Part shown: piece after piece, positions 24,527 to 32,283 of the stretch
How the letters are laid out: every line of letters starts with the position of its first letter
Position numbering within the stretch: position 1 is the first letter of the stretch
DNA from: an uncultured Bacteroidales bacterium
GTDB taxonomy: Bacteria > Bacteroidota > Bacteroidia > Bacteroidales > P3
Length of the DNA: 37,869 nucleotides
Assembly (NCBI GenBank): GCA_900317125.1
Contig: ONFR01000035.1
Location: 1 to 37,869, forward strand
Direction of reading: 5' to 3'
The notes under the pieces: model-generated
Told to the model about the DNA's origin: nothing
Database searches by the model: none
Seen by the model: only the letters and a program-made list of their open reading frames with translations
Translations under genes and position numbers: made by a program

Positions 24527-25554
24527 GTAATCTGGAGACTCACCTTAATACTCAGATCCTCTCCCATATATCGGCTAAAGATAATTGAGTAATTAGAGCC
24601 CTGAATGTCAAAGTATCCAATCTTGCCCATCGCCATATCCATATACTCAGTGGAGCTCACCTTACTATTCATCATGGTTTGGAAGTCGCTGTCTGATTTT
24701 ACAACTTGTCGTACAAGGTTTCGGAAGTAAACGTTATTTCGAAAATCAACCCGGTCATACACCATTCCAACCTCGATTGGGTTTGAACCTTTTGCATAGT
24801 CTATAAGTACATAATAATATGCAATCATCGCCAATTGGTCAACAGACAAGTTTACTCCCTTCCCTTTGCTTAACTGGTTGTCGTACACACTAACGATGTG
24901 ATAAGATGGGTCGATAATAAAATGTTTCTCCAGTACGAAGACCGAATACTTGTTCTTGTCCTCTCTATCTATTGAATAATCTTCCACAACCGTAACGCTC
25001 AGCTGTCCGTTATTCAGCATTCTCATTTCAAACGAATCCCAGCGTATCGAACTATGTTTACTGTACACTTTAAATGTTTTGTCATATCTCTGATGACACC
25101 CTATAACATAATCTCTGTCCTTATTGTAGGCATCTTGAAACCGTTCAACCATTGGGGCATAAAGTGTGGACAGCGTTACATAGTCGTTTTCACAAATGGC
25201 ATTACAGTAGTTTTCAATGAGATTTTGGACTGTGGCCTCGTTTGGGAATGATGATTCGGCAGAGTGCTGTTCCTCACTCTTTGTACTGCTATTGTGAAGT
25301 ATAAGGAACAATCCAAGAGCCAACAGCACCACTGCTGCGACAATGGCTGCTATTATAACACCTTTCTTTTTGTCTTGATTCTCTTTCTTAACTGGTGCAG
25401 TTTCTTGATTTGACTCCGAAGTATTTGTATCCTCAGCTTTTTTCTTTGTTCCTCGAATTACGGCAACGGCATCGTCAAACTCTTTTTGAGTCAATTCTCC
25501 AACATCAAGTTTGCGTTTCAATTCATACAATAAATTAATTTCTTCCTCTGTCAT
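24523..25554 (-). CDS. SHOCT-like, single-TM protein with NTF2-like domain
   Basis: 343 residues from the ATG at 25554 (MTEEEINLLYELKRKLDVGE); the frame runs further upstream but without conserved residues. The first 33 residues are a SHOCT-like oligomerisation helix pair (LKRKLDVGELTQKEFDDAV). A Lys/Glu-rich linker and one transmembrane helix follow (GVIIAAIVAAVVLLALGLFL, about 82-101). The large outer part begins like an NTF2/SnoaL-like domain (VQNLIENYCNAICENDYVTL) and is otherwise unrecognised. The topology suggests an inner-membrane anchor with a periplasmic sensor or binding domain. It is 216 bp from the next upstream gene and overlaps the 53-residue gene downstream. Confidence 0.75.
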   Translation of the reverse strand: MTEEEINLLYELKRKLDVGELTQKEFDDAVAVIRGTKKKAEDTNTSESNQETAPVKKENQDKKKGVIIAAIVAAVVLLALGLFLILHNSSTKSEEQHSAESSFPNEATVQNLIENYCNAICENDYVTLSTLYAPMVERFQDAYNKDRDYVIGCHQRYDKTFKVYSKHSSIRWDSFEMRMLNNGQLSVTVVEDYSIDREDKNKYSVFVLEKHFIIDPSYHIVSVYDNQLSKGKGVNLSVDQLAMIAYYYVLIDYAKGSNPIEVGMVYDRVDFRNNVYFRNLVRQVVKSDSDFQTMMNSKVSSTEYMDMAMGKIGYFDIQGSNYSIIFSRYMGEDLSIKVSLQIT

Positions 25555-25687
25555 ATTTTCGAAAATTATTTGTTTTGTACATACATAAGTATACGGAACT
25601 AACAATCCTTATTGACTCGTTGAAGAATGAGAAAGAATTTTTGTATCCGTACCCATCAATATCATAGATTGTTCCACCAATTGGCAT
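25535..25687 (-). CDS. Possible short gene, 50 residues
   Basis: In the 216-bp gap between the two SHOCT genes, an ATG at 25687 opens a 50-residue frame (MPIGGTIYDIDGYGYKNSFS ...) ending 20 bp inside the next gene. The frame is open further upstream without a start. Nothing in it matches a family I know, and it may be leader sequence. It is listed only because the gap is otherwise unexplained. Confidence 0.2.
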   Translation of the reverse strand: MPIGGTIYDIDGYGYKNSFSFFNESIRIVSSVYLCMYKTNNFRKYDRGRN

Positions 25688-25770
25688 GGTCTGAGTAGTT
25701 TTTAATACAGGACATTGAACCAGAACAGACGTTTAGTGTATAGATGTCAGTTGATCAAATAACATTTGTA

Positions 25771-26319
25771 TTATGTTTTAGACAAGTGATTCACAAATTC
25801 GTCATGAGTAATAATGCCGGCATTATGGAGTTCTGTCAATTTTGCAACTTGGTCTTTGTAACTACTAGTTCCAATATGATTATTGTTTTCTAATTTTACA
25901 TTATAATTCGAATACCTAATTTGCTGTTGTGTTGTTTGTGTTGGATGATTTGGATATGCCTTTCTTAAAGTTTCAATATACATTTTACCAGAGAGGTAGA
26001 ATTGAAGATACACTAAGAAACCCGTACCCAACCAACCAAGTACTGGCAATAGTGTAAATAACGCATCAATGACTATTGCAACAACAATATTAATAATAAA
26101 ACCGACAGCAATTGTACTAAATTTAAGTTTTGTTCCGACCTTCTCACTCAGTGCAGAATACATATTCCATAAAATGATGGTGAAAACAATCCATTCAATG
26201 CCAAATAACGGCAAAGCCATAATAAGAGCACCCCAGAAAGACCTTCTTTTGACAATCTTGGCGATATCCTTTTCGAACATTTTATCACCCCATTTTCTTG
26301 CAATATATCCTTGTAGCAT
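25771..26319 (-). CDS. Membrane protein with C-terminal SHOCT domain
   Basis: 182 residues from the ATG at 26319, chosen because GGAGG stands 8 nt before it; the frame begins 5 codons earlier with TTG, overlapping the previous gene. After an amphipathic Lys-rich start there are three or so hydrophobic segments (WGALIMALPLFGIEWIVFTI; IAVGFIINIVVAIVIDALF; LPVLGWLGTGFLVYLQFYL). A polar linker and the C-terminal SHOCT motif YKDQVAKLTELHNAGIITHD follow. SHOCT domains mediate oligomerisation in many membrane-stress and small accessory proteins. The gene is 4 bp from its upstream neighbour in the same operon. Confidence 0.75.
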   Translation of the reverse strand: MLQGYIARKWGDKMFEKDIAKIVKRRSFWGALIMALPLFGIEWIVFTIILWNMYSALSEKVGTKLKFSTIAVGFIINIVVAIVIDALFTLLPVLGWLGTGFLVYLQFYLSGKMYIETLRKAYPNHPTQTTQQQIRYSNYNVKLENNNHIGTSSYKDQVAKLTELHNAGIITHDEFVNHLSKT

Positions 26320-26323
26320 AAAA

Positions 26324-26779
26324 TTAACCTCCAAACAAAAATCTCGTTATATTGTTGATAGTTCTCATTCTTCTGTATTTTTTCATGGCTTGAGTTGCGG
26401 CTTCGTCCTCTTGCTCAATCTGCAATTGAGTTTCTTCCTGATGCTGTTTAAATTCATCTTCACTCATGTTTTTATACGATGCAGCTCTACCTATACTCTT
26501 CAACATTGACACCAATGAAATGATGGAAAGAACAATGCCAAAAAGAAGAACAATAATTCCCAAGAGAGAAGTTATTATGGAATCGGATCCACACATAGAT
26601 ATTCCTACAAACAACACAATTACAGAGACGATAAAGAATGCAATATTGGATGTGCGGCTGTTCTCACTACGTTGTTGAGTGACATATAATGATTCCTTTA
26701 CTACATGTTCTTGGCGGGAACGTCGTACTGTTGACACGATAATCACGAAAACTATCACAATAACTAATAATGTAATCAT
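26324..26779 (-). CDS. Small membrane protein with acidic cytosolic tail
   Basis: 151 residues. An N-terminal transmembrane helix (MITLLVIVIVFVIIVSTVRR) is followed by a short basic loop, two more hydrophobic helices (IAFFIVSVIVLFVGISMC; LLGIIVLLFGIVLSIISLV) and a charged, Gln/Glu-rich tail (KNMSEDEFKQHQEETQ) that is probably coiled coil. No family is recognised. It lies in the accessory operon, 27 bp after the zinc-ribbon protein and 4 bp before the SHOCT membrane protein, so the two membrane proteins probably form a complex. Confidence 0.7.
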   Translation of the reverse strand: MITLLVIVIVFVIIVSTVRRSRQEHVVKESLYVTQQRSENSRTSNIAFFIVSVIVLFVGISMCGSDSIITSLLGIIVLLFGIVLSIISLVSMLKSIGRAASYKNMSEDEFKQHQEETQLQIEQEDEAATQAMKKYRRMRTINNITRFLFGG

Positions 26780-26806
26780 AACATCTTACAATTTAATTAC
26801 TCATTA

Positions 26807-27316
26807 TTAAAGACGTTCTCCACAATTAGGACAGAATTTAGCATTCCCAATCACCTTGCTGCCACAATTAGGACAGAACGAACCTGCATTAGTATTTTGT
26901 GGTTGGCAGAAAGATGTGAAACGATTCTCTGCAATTACCTGTTCAGCAATGGCAAGTGCTTTATCGTCCAACTTAGATTGCTTTACCAATCCCCATATCT
27001 GGGTAATTATCAGTGGCCAAAATACTAATAGTGTAATTGCCGATGGAATTGCTTGTTGCCCAAAGATTCCGACACCTGCCTTAAAACAGATTTGGTCACC
27101 TTCGGGCGACATCGTAACCTTCAAAGCAGACTTCATTCCCATCACTGCTTTGAACACGCCTCCTTTTGCAAGCGAAATGTCATACATTCCACCTGCATAG
27201 CTGTCGCTTTTTGCAGTAAAACCTTCCAATTGGAATTCTTGGACGATACGGTCTGCGATAGTGGGAATCAATGAGGGATTCCCATTCAATAACTTTGTTG
27301 TGTTGAATGTTGCCAT
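26807..27316 (-). CDS. Protein with C-terminal zinc ribbon and membrane hairpin
   Basis: 169 residues. The N-terminal 90 residues are a soluble beta-rich domain (ADRIVQEFQLEGFTAKSDSY; MSPEGDQICFKAGVG). A hydrophobic stretch follows (IPSAITLLVFWPLIITQIWG), then a helix and a C-terminal zinc ribbon FCPNCGSKVIGNAKFCPNCG. This ribbon type is common in small bacterial membrane-associated proteins. The M48 peptidase 16 bp upstream carries a ribbon of the same kind, which suggests the two share a partner or location. The function is unknown. Confidence 0.75.
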   Translation of the reverse strand: MATFNTTKLLNGNPSLIPTIADRIVQEFQLEGFTAKSDSYAGGMYDISLAKGGVFKAVMGMKSALKVTMSPEGDQICFKAGVGIFGQQAIPSAITLLVFWPLIITQIWGLVKQSKLDDKALAIAEQVIAENRFTSFCQPQNTNAGSFCPNCGSKVIGNAKFCPNCGERL

Positions 27317-27332
27317 AGTATTAATAGTATTA

Positions 27333-28232
27333 TTATTGTCTTAATTTTGTCCCACAACCTTTACAGTAAACCCATCCACTACTGATTGCACAGCCGCAGT
27401 TAGGACATGTGTGGCCACCTATCTGTAGCTGCATATTCGCTTTGAGTTTTTTGTAATGATTACCTCCAGCCCAACGTTTCACCTCGTAAGCCCTCACTGG
27501 TCCATAGGGATGGCTCATGTCAGAATTAGACATATAACGCACTATCTTTGACCATGCATTACCTGTTTTAAGCCGTTCATAATCCTCGCCTTGACTGCTC
27601 CACTCGTCCAAGTCCAACCCTTTTAAAATGATGGGTGGTATCCCATCAAGTTTTGCGAGTACGCGTGTAATAGTCTCCACAGAAGTAATCATACAAGCCA
27701 CCCTGTCTGCTGATAGTTCCGATGCTCTGCTCCATCCAAACAAAGCTTGCTTTATCGGTTTCATTGCCAAATTACCGATTGAACCTAACACTCCTTCCAT
27801 CATTGAGTCACCTAAGTCATATATGGCATTGGCTAACATTGAATAAAGAACATGACGACAAAGGATGTGCCCACACTCATGCGCGAGGACCGCATCTAAT
27901 TCTTCGTCTGTAAATCGTCTTACCAAACCGAGCGTAACAACAATAAACACTCGACTTGTGCCTGATGTCCATGCATTCGGAATTGGACTCATCTGCAAAT
28001 ACAACTCTGGTACGGGGATACCCAGTTGATGACATATCGGAGGCAGTCTATTGTACACCTCGGGCATTTGTCTCTCTGTAAGACGAACATTGGATGCAAC
28101 ATTGCTGCTCCACATAATCTCTTCATACCCATATTGCATCACTTTGTCAATGATTGTCGGCAATGCGGGTATGCTTTTCAGATTATTTAAAGCAGAAGCA
28201 TCGTCTGGATGGATAAAGTCTTGAATATTCAT
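27333..28232 (-). CDS. M48-family metallopeptidase with C-terminal zinc ribbon
   Basis: 299 residues. The Zn-binding HExxH is in LDAVLAHECGHILCRHVLYS, and the third ligand Glu is in ASELSADRVACM. Both fit the M48 (Ste24/HtpX) family. Unlike HtpX there are no strong transmembrane helices at the N-terminus. A C-terminal ribbon (HTCPNCGCAISSGWVYCKGCG) is unusual for M48 enzymes. The ATG overlaps the stop of the 72-residue gene upstream (TAATG), so it is coupled to it. In the operon it probably cleaves or controls membrane proteins encoded downstream. Catalytic activity is expected because the metal site is intact. Confidence 0.9.
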   Translation of the reverse strand: MNIQDFIHPDDASALNNLKSIPALPTIIDKVMQYGYEEIMWSSNVASNVRLTERQMPEVYNRLPPICHQLGIPVPELYLQMSPIPNAWTSGTSRVFIVVTLGLVRRFTDEELDAVLAHECGHILCRHVLYSMLANAIYDLGDSMMEGVLGSIGNLAMKPIKQALFGWSRASELSADRVACMITSVETITRVLAKLDGIPPIILKGLDLDEWSSQGEDYERLKTGNAWSKIVRYMSNSDMSHPYGPVRAYEVKRWAGGNHYKKLKANMQLQIGGHTCPNCGCAISSGWVYCKGCGTKLRQ

Positions 28233-28450
28233 TATGCTAAACCTTTATAGTAAAAATCCCCGGAACAACAACATAGTTTTTTTATATCGCAGCGATAAAT
28301 ACGCCAATAAGCTTCTGCCACATCGCCAATTCCATGAGCAAAAGGGGTCGGTGCATGGTACTTTAATGTGACTGTGACTATCATTTCAGGCGTAATGATT
28401 TGACCGTTTGAACTTCTGGCACGGCGCGGCCACACTTGAAATACTCTCAT
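28232..28450 (-). CDS. Small protein, 72 residues, with Cys cluster
   Basis: MRVFQVWPRRARSSNGQIIT begins a basic N-terminus, followed by a beta-rich centre (MIVTVTLKYHAPTPFAHG) and a CDIKKLCCCSGDFYYKG end with four Cys. No family is recognised. The start at 28450 leaves 8 bp to the previous gene. The stop overlaps the M48 start. Its place between a zinc-ribbon protein and the peptidase, plus its Cys cluster, would suit metal binding, but this is inference. Confidence 0.6.
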   Translation of the reverse strand: MRVFQVWPRRARSSNGQIITPEMIVTVTLKYHAPTPFAHGIGDVAEAYWRIYRCDIKKLCCCSGDFYYKGLA

Positions 28451-28458
28451 AACTATAC

Positions 28459-28674
28459 TTACCATTCATATCCACACGTATTGCAATGATGCTTCTTTAT
28501 TTTTTTGTCTGTGGTTTCATGAAGAGCACCATGGACATTATTCGCGAGCGGAGTCCCATGTAATAAGAACAGAGCACCGACCTTTGCTCCAACATCTAGT
28601 ATCTGTTTAGCATAATTACCGTATGCAGGGCGAGTGTCGCCACTGTGACATTTAGGACATCTTTCTGAACTCAT
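28459..28674 (-). CDS. Small zinc-ribbon protein, first gene of accessory operon
   Basis: 71 residues from 28674, where AGGAG stands 6 nt before the ATG; a longer frame upstream is not needed. It opens with MSSERCPKCHSGDTRP and closes with KKHHCNTCGYEW, which gives two CxxC pairs for one zinc site. Between them lies a glycine-rich, mildly hydrophobic segment (ILDVGAKVGALFLLHG). It precedes the 72-residue gene by 8 bp and heads the run down to 24365. The function is unknown. Confidence 0.7.
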   Translation of the reverse strand: MSSERCPKCHSGDTRPAYGNYAKQILDVGAKVGALFLLHGTPLANNVHGALHETTDKKIKKHHCNTCGYEW

Positions 28675-28970
28675 TTTTTCTCCTTTCCGCCTTGAGTTCT
28701 CAGTGGGGCAATTATTAAAATATAAGGATAGCATAGAACTCATGTTGCCTGTTTTACGAAGTTGAGGCATCGCCAAACGTCATTCCAGAATAAAACAGGG
28801 AAGAACTTCATCCTATGCTTTACGATATGCAGAGGCAGTAAGCCAATACATACTCGAAAAAGCAAAAGGCATCGGTATCTTGTCCTCTGGATATTTTTGG
28901 CGAAATTTCAACTTCGGACAGTACAAATGCTTTCCGCATTGCTCGACTTTTCTCGTGTCGATTTTGGCTG

Positions 28971-28978
28971 CAAATATA
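28971..28978 (-). promoter_or_regulatory. -7 box candidate for the accessory operon
   Basis: The minus strand reads TATATTTG, an exact -7 box, but no TTTG lies at the -33 distance. A transcript from here would have a leader of about 290 nt before the zinc-ribbon gene at 28674, so it may not be the operon promoter. Confidence 0.35.
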
Positions 28979-29243
28979 CACATTTTTTTTGATACCGAGC
29001 CTTTTTAGGATAAAGTTCTTATCATGCATAAAGAAATCAATACCTTGTGAGAGGGGAAGTCCAGGCAAAGCAATGCTGGTGAGTACCTTTGGTGAACCCC
29101 AAATCGTTCATTAGACCGACCTTTATCTCCTTTCTCGTTTTTTCAGGTCTCTTTATGCCATATCAACATTTCTTTATATTCCATGACGGTATTTGGGCTC
29201 TGCATAGCAAGCATGCTTTCTCTCTGCTCTAGAAAATAACTTT

Positions 29244-29344
29244 GCTCCCACTCGGTCGCGACAATGTCAGGAAATTGTCAACCTCTCCAGTATGACGCGT
29301 GACAGCCTCATCAGGAAAAAGTGAGGTCGCGACCGAATGGGAGC
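29244..29344. repeat. 101-bp element with 19-bp inverted ends
   Basis: GCTCCCACTCGGTCGCGAC (29244-29262) is repeated inverted as GTCGCGACCGAATGGGAGC (29326-29344), with one mismatch. The 63 bp between them are non-coding. Size and layout fit a miniature inverted-repeat element or a long hairpin. No flanking target-site duplication was identified. Confidence 0.6.
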
Positions 29345-29433
29345 AACCCTGTTTTCAAGAAAAAACAGTCAACTAAAATCAGGATATGACAACCGCTACA
29401 AGAGAAGTGGCATTGTTGCATCGTTGGTCTCAC

Positions 29434-29460
29434 ACTCCAAAAGTGAGGGACTTTTGGAGT
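29434..29460. repeat. 11-bp perfect hairpin
   Basis: ACTCCAAAAGT (29434-29444) pairs with ACTTTTGGAGT (29450-29460) across a 5-base loop. It directly adjoins a GGCC-ttgc-GGCC hairpin (29461-29472) and copy C of the two-hairpin repeat, so it may be a further module of that element. Confidence 0.6.
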
Positions 29461-29472
29461 GGCCTTGCGGCC

Positions 29473-29533
29473 AGCAACCGCGTAGGGTTGCTTTCTCCGC
29501 TTCGCTATCGAAGGATGTCCACTGGACATCCTT
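29473..29533 (-). repeat. Two-hairpin dispersed repeat, copy C
   Basis: Read on the minus strand: AAGGATGTCC-agt-GGACATCCTT (29533-29511), then CGATAGCGAAGCGGAGAAAG (29510-29491), then GCAACC-loop-GGTTGC (29491-29474). The middle box matches copy A at 18 of 20 positions, while both flanking stems differ but still pair. It begins 3 bp after the stop of the DUF5686 gene, where it may also act as a terminator. Confidence 0.7.
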
Positions 29534-29535
29534 CT

Positions 29536-32088
29536 TCACATGGTAAACTGCAGGCAGATCTTGATGGCCCAGGGGGAGAGGCCTTCTTTCAGGTAGGAAA
29601 GCCTCCGCACGTAGTCTATGCGTACCAGCTTCAGTATGTTCTCGATGCCGACGCTGTACTCCATATAGGGTGTGTCGCCGAGGAATTGGGTGTGGGCGGG
29701 CAGTAGGTAAAGGCCGGTGTGGCCGTTGGTGGGATTGTTCATGTCCGACATCCCGCCATAGAGCAGGTTGAACCCCACCACCTCGCGCAGTTTCAGGCGG
29801 TTGATGAGGGGGATGTGGTTGAGGATAAGTCCTTTCATGTGGTAGGTGGCAAACAGCGACACATACCGGTCCATCATATACTCCATGGGTTGCATGGTGT
29901 TGAACGCATTCTCCGACATCAAAAGACTGATGTTGCCGTTGGGGACAAACAGCTTGGGCATGGGCACTTGGTTCCACACAATGCCTCCCTGTACCCGCAG
30001 GTCGAAATAGCCGAAGGCGGCGAGCCACAAGCGGTTGAACAAACTGAATGAGGACCTGTTGTAAAAGAAGCCGTCAAGCAGTCCCATCTCATGGTTCAGT
30101 GTGACGTATGTGGCGTTGCTGGACAGGTTAAGCAGCGAGCTCACACCTGTGCGGCCACTACTTACCAACGAGTTGGGCGAGAAGTTCACGCTGCCGACCC
30201 ACTGGGCGAAGACGATGTCGTCCACCCGCTCGGTGCCGTCGGGTGTGATGCGGTAGTAGCTGAGCAGGCTGGTGGGACGGATGTGCTGCGCCCCCACCCA
30301 TGTCTCGATGCCGAGAAAGTTCGGCCATTGTTTGCGCAGTAGCAACTGGATGTTCGAGACATATTGTGCCGGCACTTCTTTGTTTGTCCATTGCAAAATA
30401 TTGTCGCGGTCGTACCTGTCGAACGACAGGCCGGGCGACTCGATGTCGTAGCCGGCATGCAGGCAGATGTACCCCAATGGGTTCTCCTTGGGGAAACGCC
30501 GCTTGTCGGCAAACGTGTGGATCAGGTTGAGGTTGAATTTGACCTGTTTGTCCCTGAAGCCATAGGCCACGTAGCCGTCGAAGAAATTGCGCGGGTTGAG
30601 GCGTGCCGTCGACATGCCGCCCACCCTCAGGCGGAGGCCTTCGGTGCCGTTGTGGCTGACGAAATTGTATATCGGTCCGATGTCAAACTGGCTGGAGTCG
30701 CGTTTCGAGTGGGTGGGGATATAGCCTGTAAACAACGTCTCGACAGCCTTGATGGTGAAGCGTACCGAGGGGATGCGCATCAACTCGAACCGCATGCTGT
30801 CAAGGAATGTCTCGGCAAGGGTCAGCTCTACCGGACGGCGAGCGTTCCACTCTTTGCGCATCACCCTGTGGGCGTTGGGCAGGACAGCGTACGAGGCCAG
30901 CGGGGTGAACAGGCTGTCGGGCTGGGGGATAAGGGTGTCGAGGGAATAGTCATAGTAGAGCTGCATCTTGTGGGCGTAAATCTGGCGCAGGCGTTTGCCA
31001 ATATAGAAACGACCATAGGTGTCGGTGCGGATAGGCAGGTAGTGCCCCAGACTGTCGCGGTCGAACGTCTGCATCACATTCAGGTCGCGCACATAATTCA
31101 AGTCCACAGCCTCCGGCACGCGCAGCGTGTACCGCTTCACCGCATAGCTGCTGTCGGCAACCACATACATCGACCCCACAAAGCCGAAGTTGCCTTTGCT
31201 CGACGGCACAAACGATAGTTCGATACACCGCAGGCTGTCAATCATGACGGTGTCGGTGATGTAATAATGGTAGAAGGTGGTGGCGAGGATGGAAGAGAGG
31301 GGGCTGACAAAACGCACCGACATCAGGGGAATTTCGTTCGCGAAGATGTCGATGGTGGGGAAGAGTGCGTCGAGGTCGTCGTCGAAGCCCTCCTGCGTCA
31401 GGTTGGCATCCACACCGTCGGCGCGATTGGCTGTGGTGAGGGTTCGAAGGCTGCCGTGATAGTAGTTCTGTGTCTGCATGCGCTCGTGGATGGAGAAATG
31501 GAGGATTTCGGCATTGTCGAACGCAGCATGGTCGATATATTTTTCTACAAAATTGAAATGCTTCCAGAACGAATTATTCTCGAAGTCGGGATGGAACTGG
31601 TCCAGACACATGTTCAACTTCTCAAACACCCGGCGGCTGAACATCTCGTTCGCCATGACATGGTTCTCGACCTTGCGGTCGATGACGTGCTTCACCAGCT
31701 CCACTGCTGGGTTGTTCCGTCGGCTGTATCGGTCGCGTTTGCCCTTTTTGGCGGTGACGTTCACCGTATTTAATGTGGTGACCTCGGGTTCCATGCTTAT
31801 CTTCAGTCGGCGCGAGGAGTTCTTTTTCAGCGTAACGGTCTGTGGGCGGTATCCCACCATCCTGAAATGCAGCAGGGTGTCCACGGCTGTGACACTGAGG
31901 TCAAACTGTCCGTTGATGTCCGACACGGTCCCGTATTTGGTGCCGGGGATGGCAATCTGGACAAAGGCCAGCGGCTCGCCGGTGCGTTTGTCTGTCACCG
32001 TGCCCGAGATGGGCGACTTCATCTGCCCCCAGGCCCCACTCCCCATCACCACGACAAGCAAAACAAAAACCACTCCGCGGCAAAACAA
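29536..32088 (-). CDS. DUF5686 outer-membrane protein with carboxypeptidase-regulatory-like domain
   Basis: About 850 residues. A signal peptide (GVVFVLLVVVMGSGAWG) is followed by a CarboxypepD_reg-like beta-sandwich (ISGTVTDKRTGEPLAFVQIA ... VGYRPQTVTL, about 25-105). A conserved region follows (NNPAVELVKHVIDRKVEN), and then a long C-terminal beta-barrel of the DUF5686 type. These Bacteroidetes proteins sit in the outer membrane, and their role is unknown. The start is unsettled. The frame runs to a TTG at 32172, which lies inside a -7 box, so a TTG at 32088 (giving a 22-residue signal peptide) is given here. It diverges from the EamA gene at 32284. Confidence 0.85.
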   Translation of the reverse strand: MFCRGVVFVLLVVVMGSGAWGQMKSPISGTVTDKRTGEPLAFVQIAIPGTKYGTVSDINGQFDLSVTAVDTLLHFRMVGYRPQTVTLKKNSSRRLKISMEPEVTTLNTVNVTAKKGKRDRYSRRNNPAVELVKHVIDRKVENHVMANEMFSRRVFEKLNMCLDQFHPDFENNSFWKHFNFVEKYIDHAAFDNAEILHFSIHERMQTQNYYHGSLRTLTTANRADGVDANLTQEGFDDDLDALFPTIDIFANEIPLMSVRFVSPLSSILATTFYHYYITDTVMIDSLRCIELSFVPSSKGNFGFVGSMYVVADSSYAVKRYTLRVPEAVDLNYVRDLNVMQTFDRDSLGHYLPIRTDTYGRFYIGKRLRQIYAHKMQLYYDYSLDTLIPQPDSLFTPLASYAVLPNAHRVMRKEWNARRPVELTLAETFLDSMRFELMRIPSVRFTIKAVETLFTGYIPTHSKRDSSQFDIGPIYNFVSHNGTEGLRLRVGGMSTARLNPRNFFDGYVAYGFRDKQVKFNLNLIHTFADKRRFPKENPLGYICLHAGYDIESPGLSFDRYDRDNILQWTNKEVPAQYVSNIQLLLRKQWPNFLGIETWVGAQHIRPTSLLSYYRITPDGTERVDDIVFAQWVGSVNFSPNSLVSSGRTGVSSLLNLSSNATYVTLNHEMGLLDGFFYNRSSFSLFNRLWLAAFGYFDLRVQGGIVWNQVPMPKLFVPNGNISLLMSENAFNTMQPMEYMMDRYVSLFATYHMKGLILNHIPLINRLKLREVVGFNLLYGGMSDMNNPTNGHTGLYLLPAHTQFLGDTPYMEYSVGIENILKLVRIDYVRRLSYLKEGLSPWAIKICLQFTM

Positions 32089-32169
32089 CTGCGGAGGGTG
32101 GGATAGTGCTCTATGTAATGCTTTGAAAATAATCGATATATATTTAATGCGTGAATACTTATTCCGTTG

Positions 32170-32177
32170 CAAAAATA
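32170..32177 (-). promoter_or_regulatory. -7 box for the DUF5686 gene
   Basis: The minus strand reads TATTTTTG. No clear -33 TTTG is seen. It excludes the longest start of the DUF5686 frame, because transcription would begin near 32163. Confidence 0.5.
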
Positions 32178-32283
32178 CAAAAAAAACAGGATATATGTAT
32201 GGCGGTTATGGAAAAAGGGGATTTTGGCAAGATGCTATTCCGATGGTTGTGCAATAAAAGTTGGCCTTGTCCGTTATGACGCT

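Larger units (their letters stand above)
28675..29535. other. Long gap rich in palindromes, no confident gene
   Basis: About 860 bp. It contains a possible -7 box (28971), the inverted-repeat element 29244-29344 and the hairpin group 29434-29533. Short open frames occur on the minus strand, for example around 28820-29068, but lack family resemblance or conserved starts. I do not call a gene. Confidence 0.5.

Noticed and set aside
28820..29068. 82-residue minus frame upstream of the accessory operon
   Set aside because: It spans a likely -7 box and has no family match; possible but unsupported.
32167..32283. Longer N-terminus for the EamA transporter
   Set aside because: The extra 39 residues are charged and non-conserved, and the ATG at 32284 starts directly at the first membrane helix.
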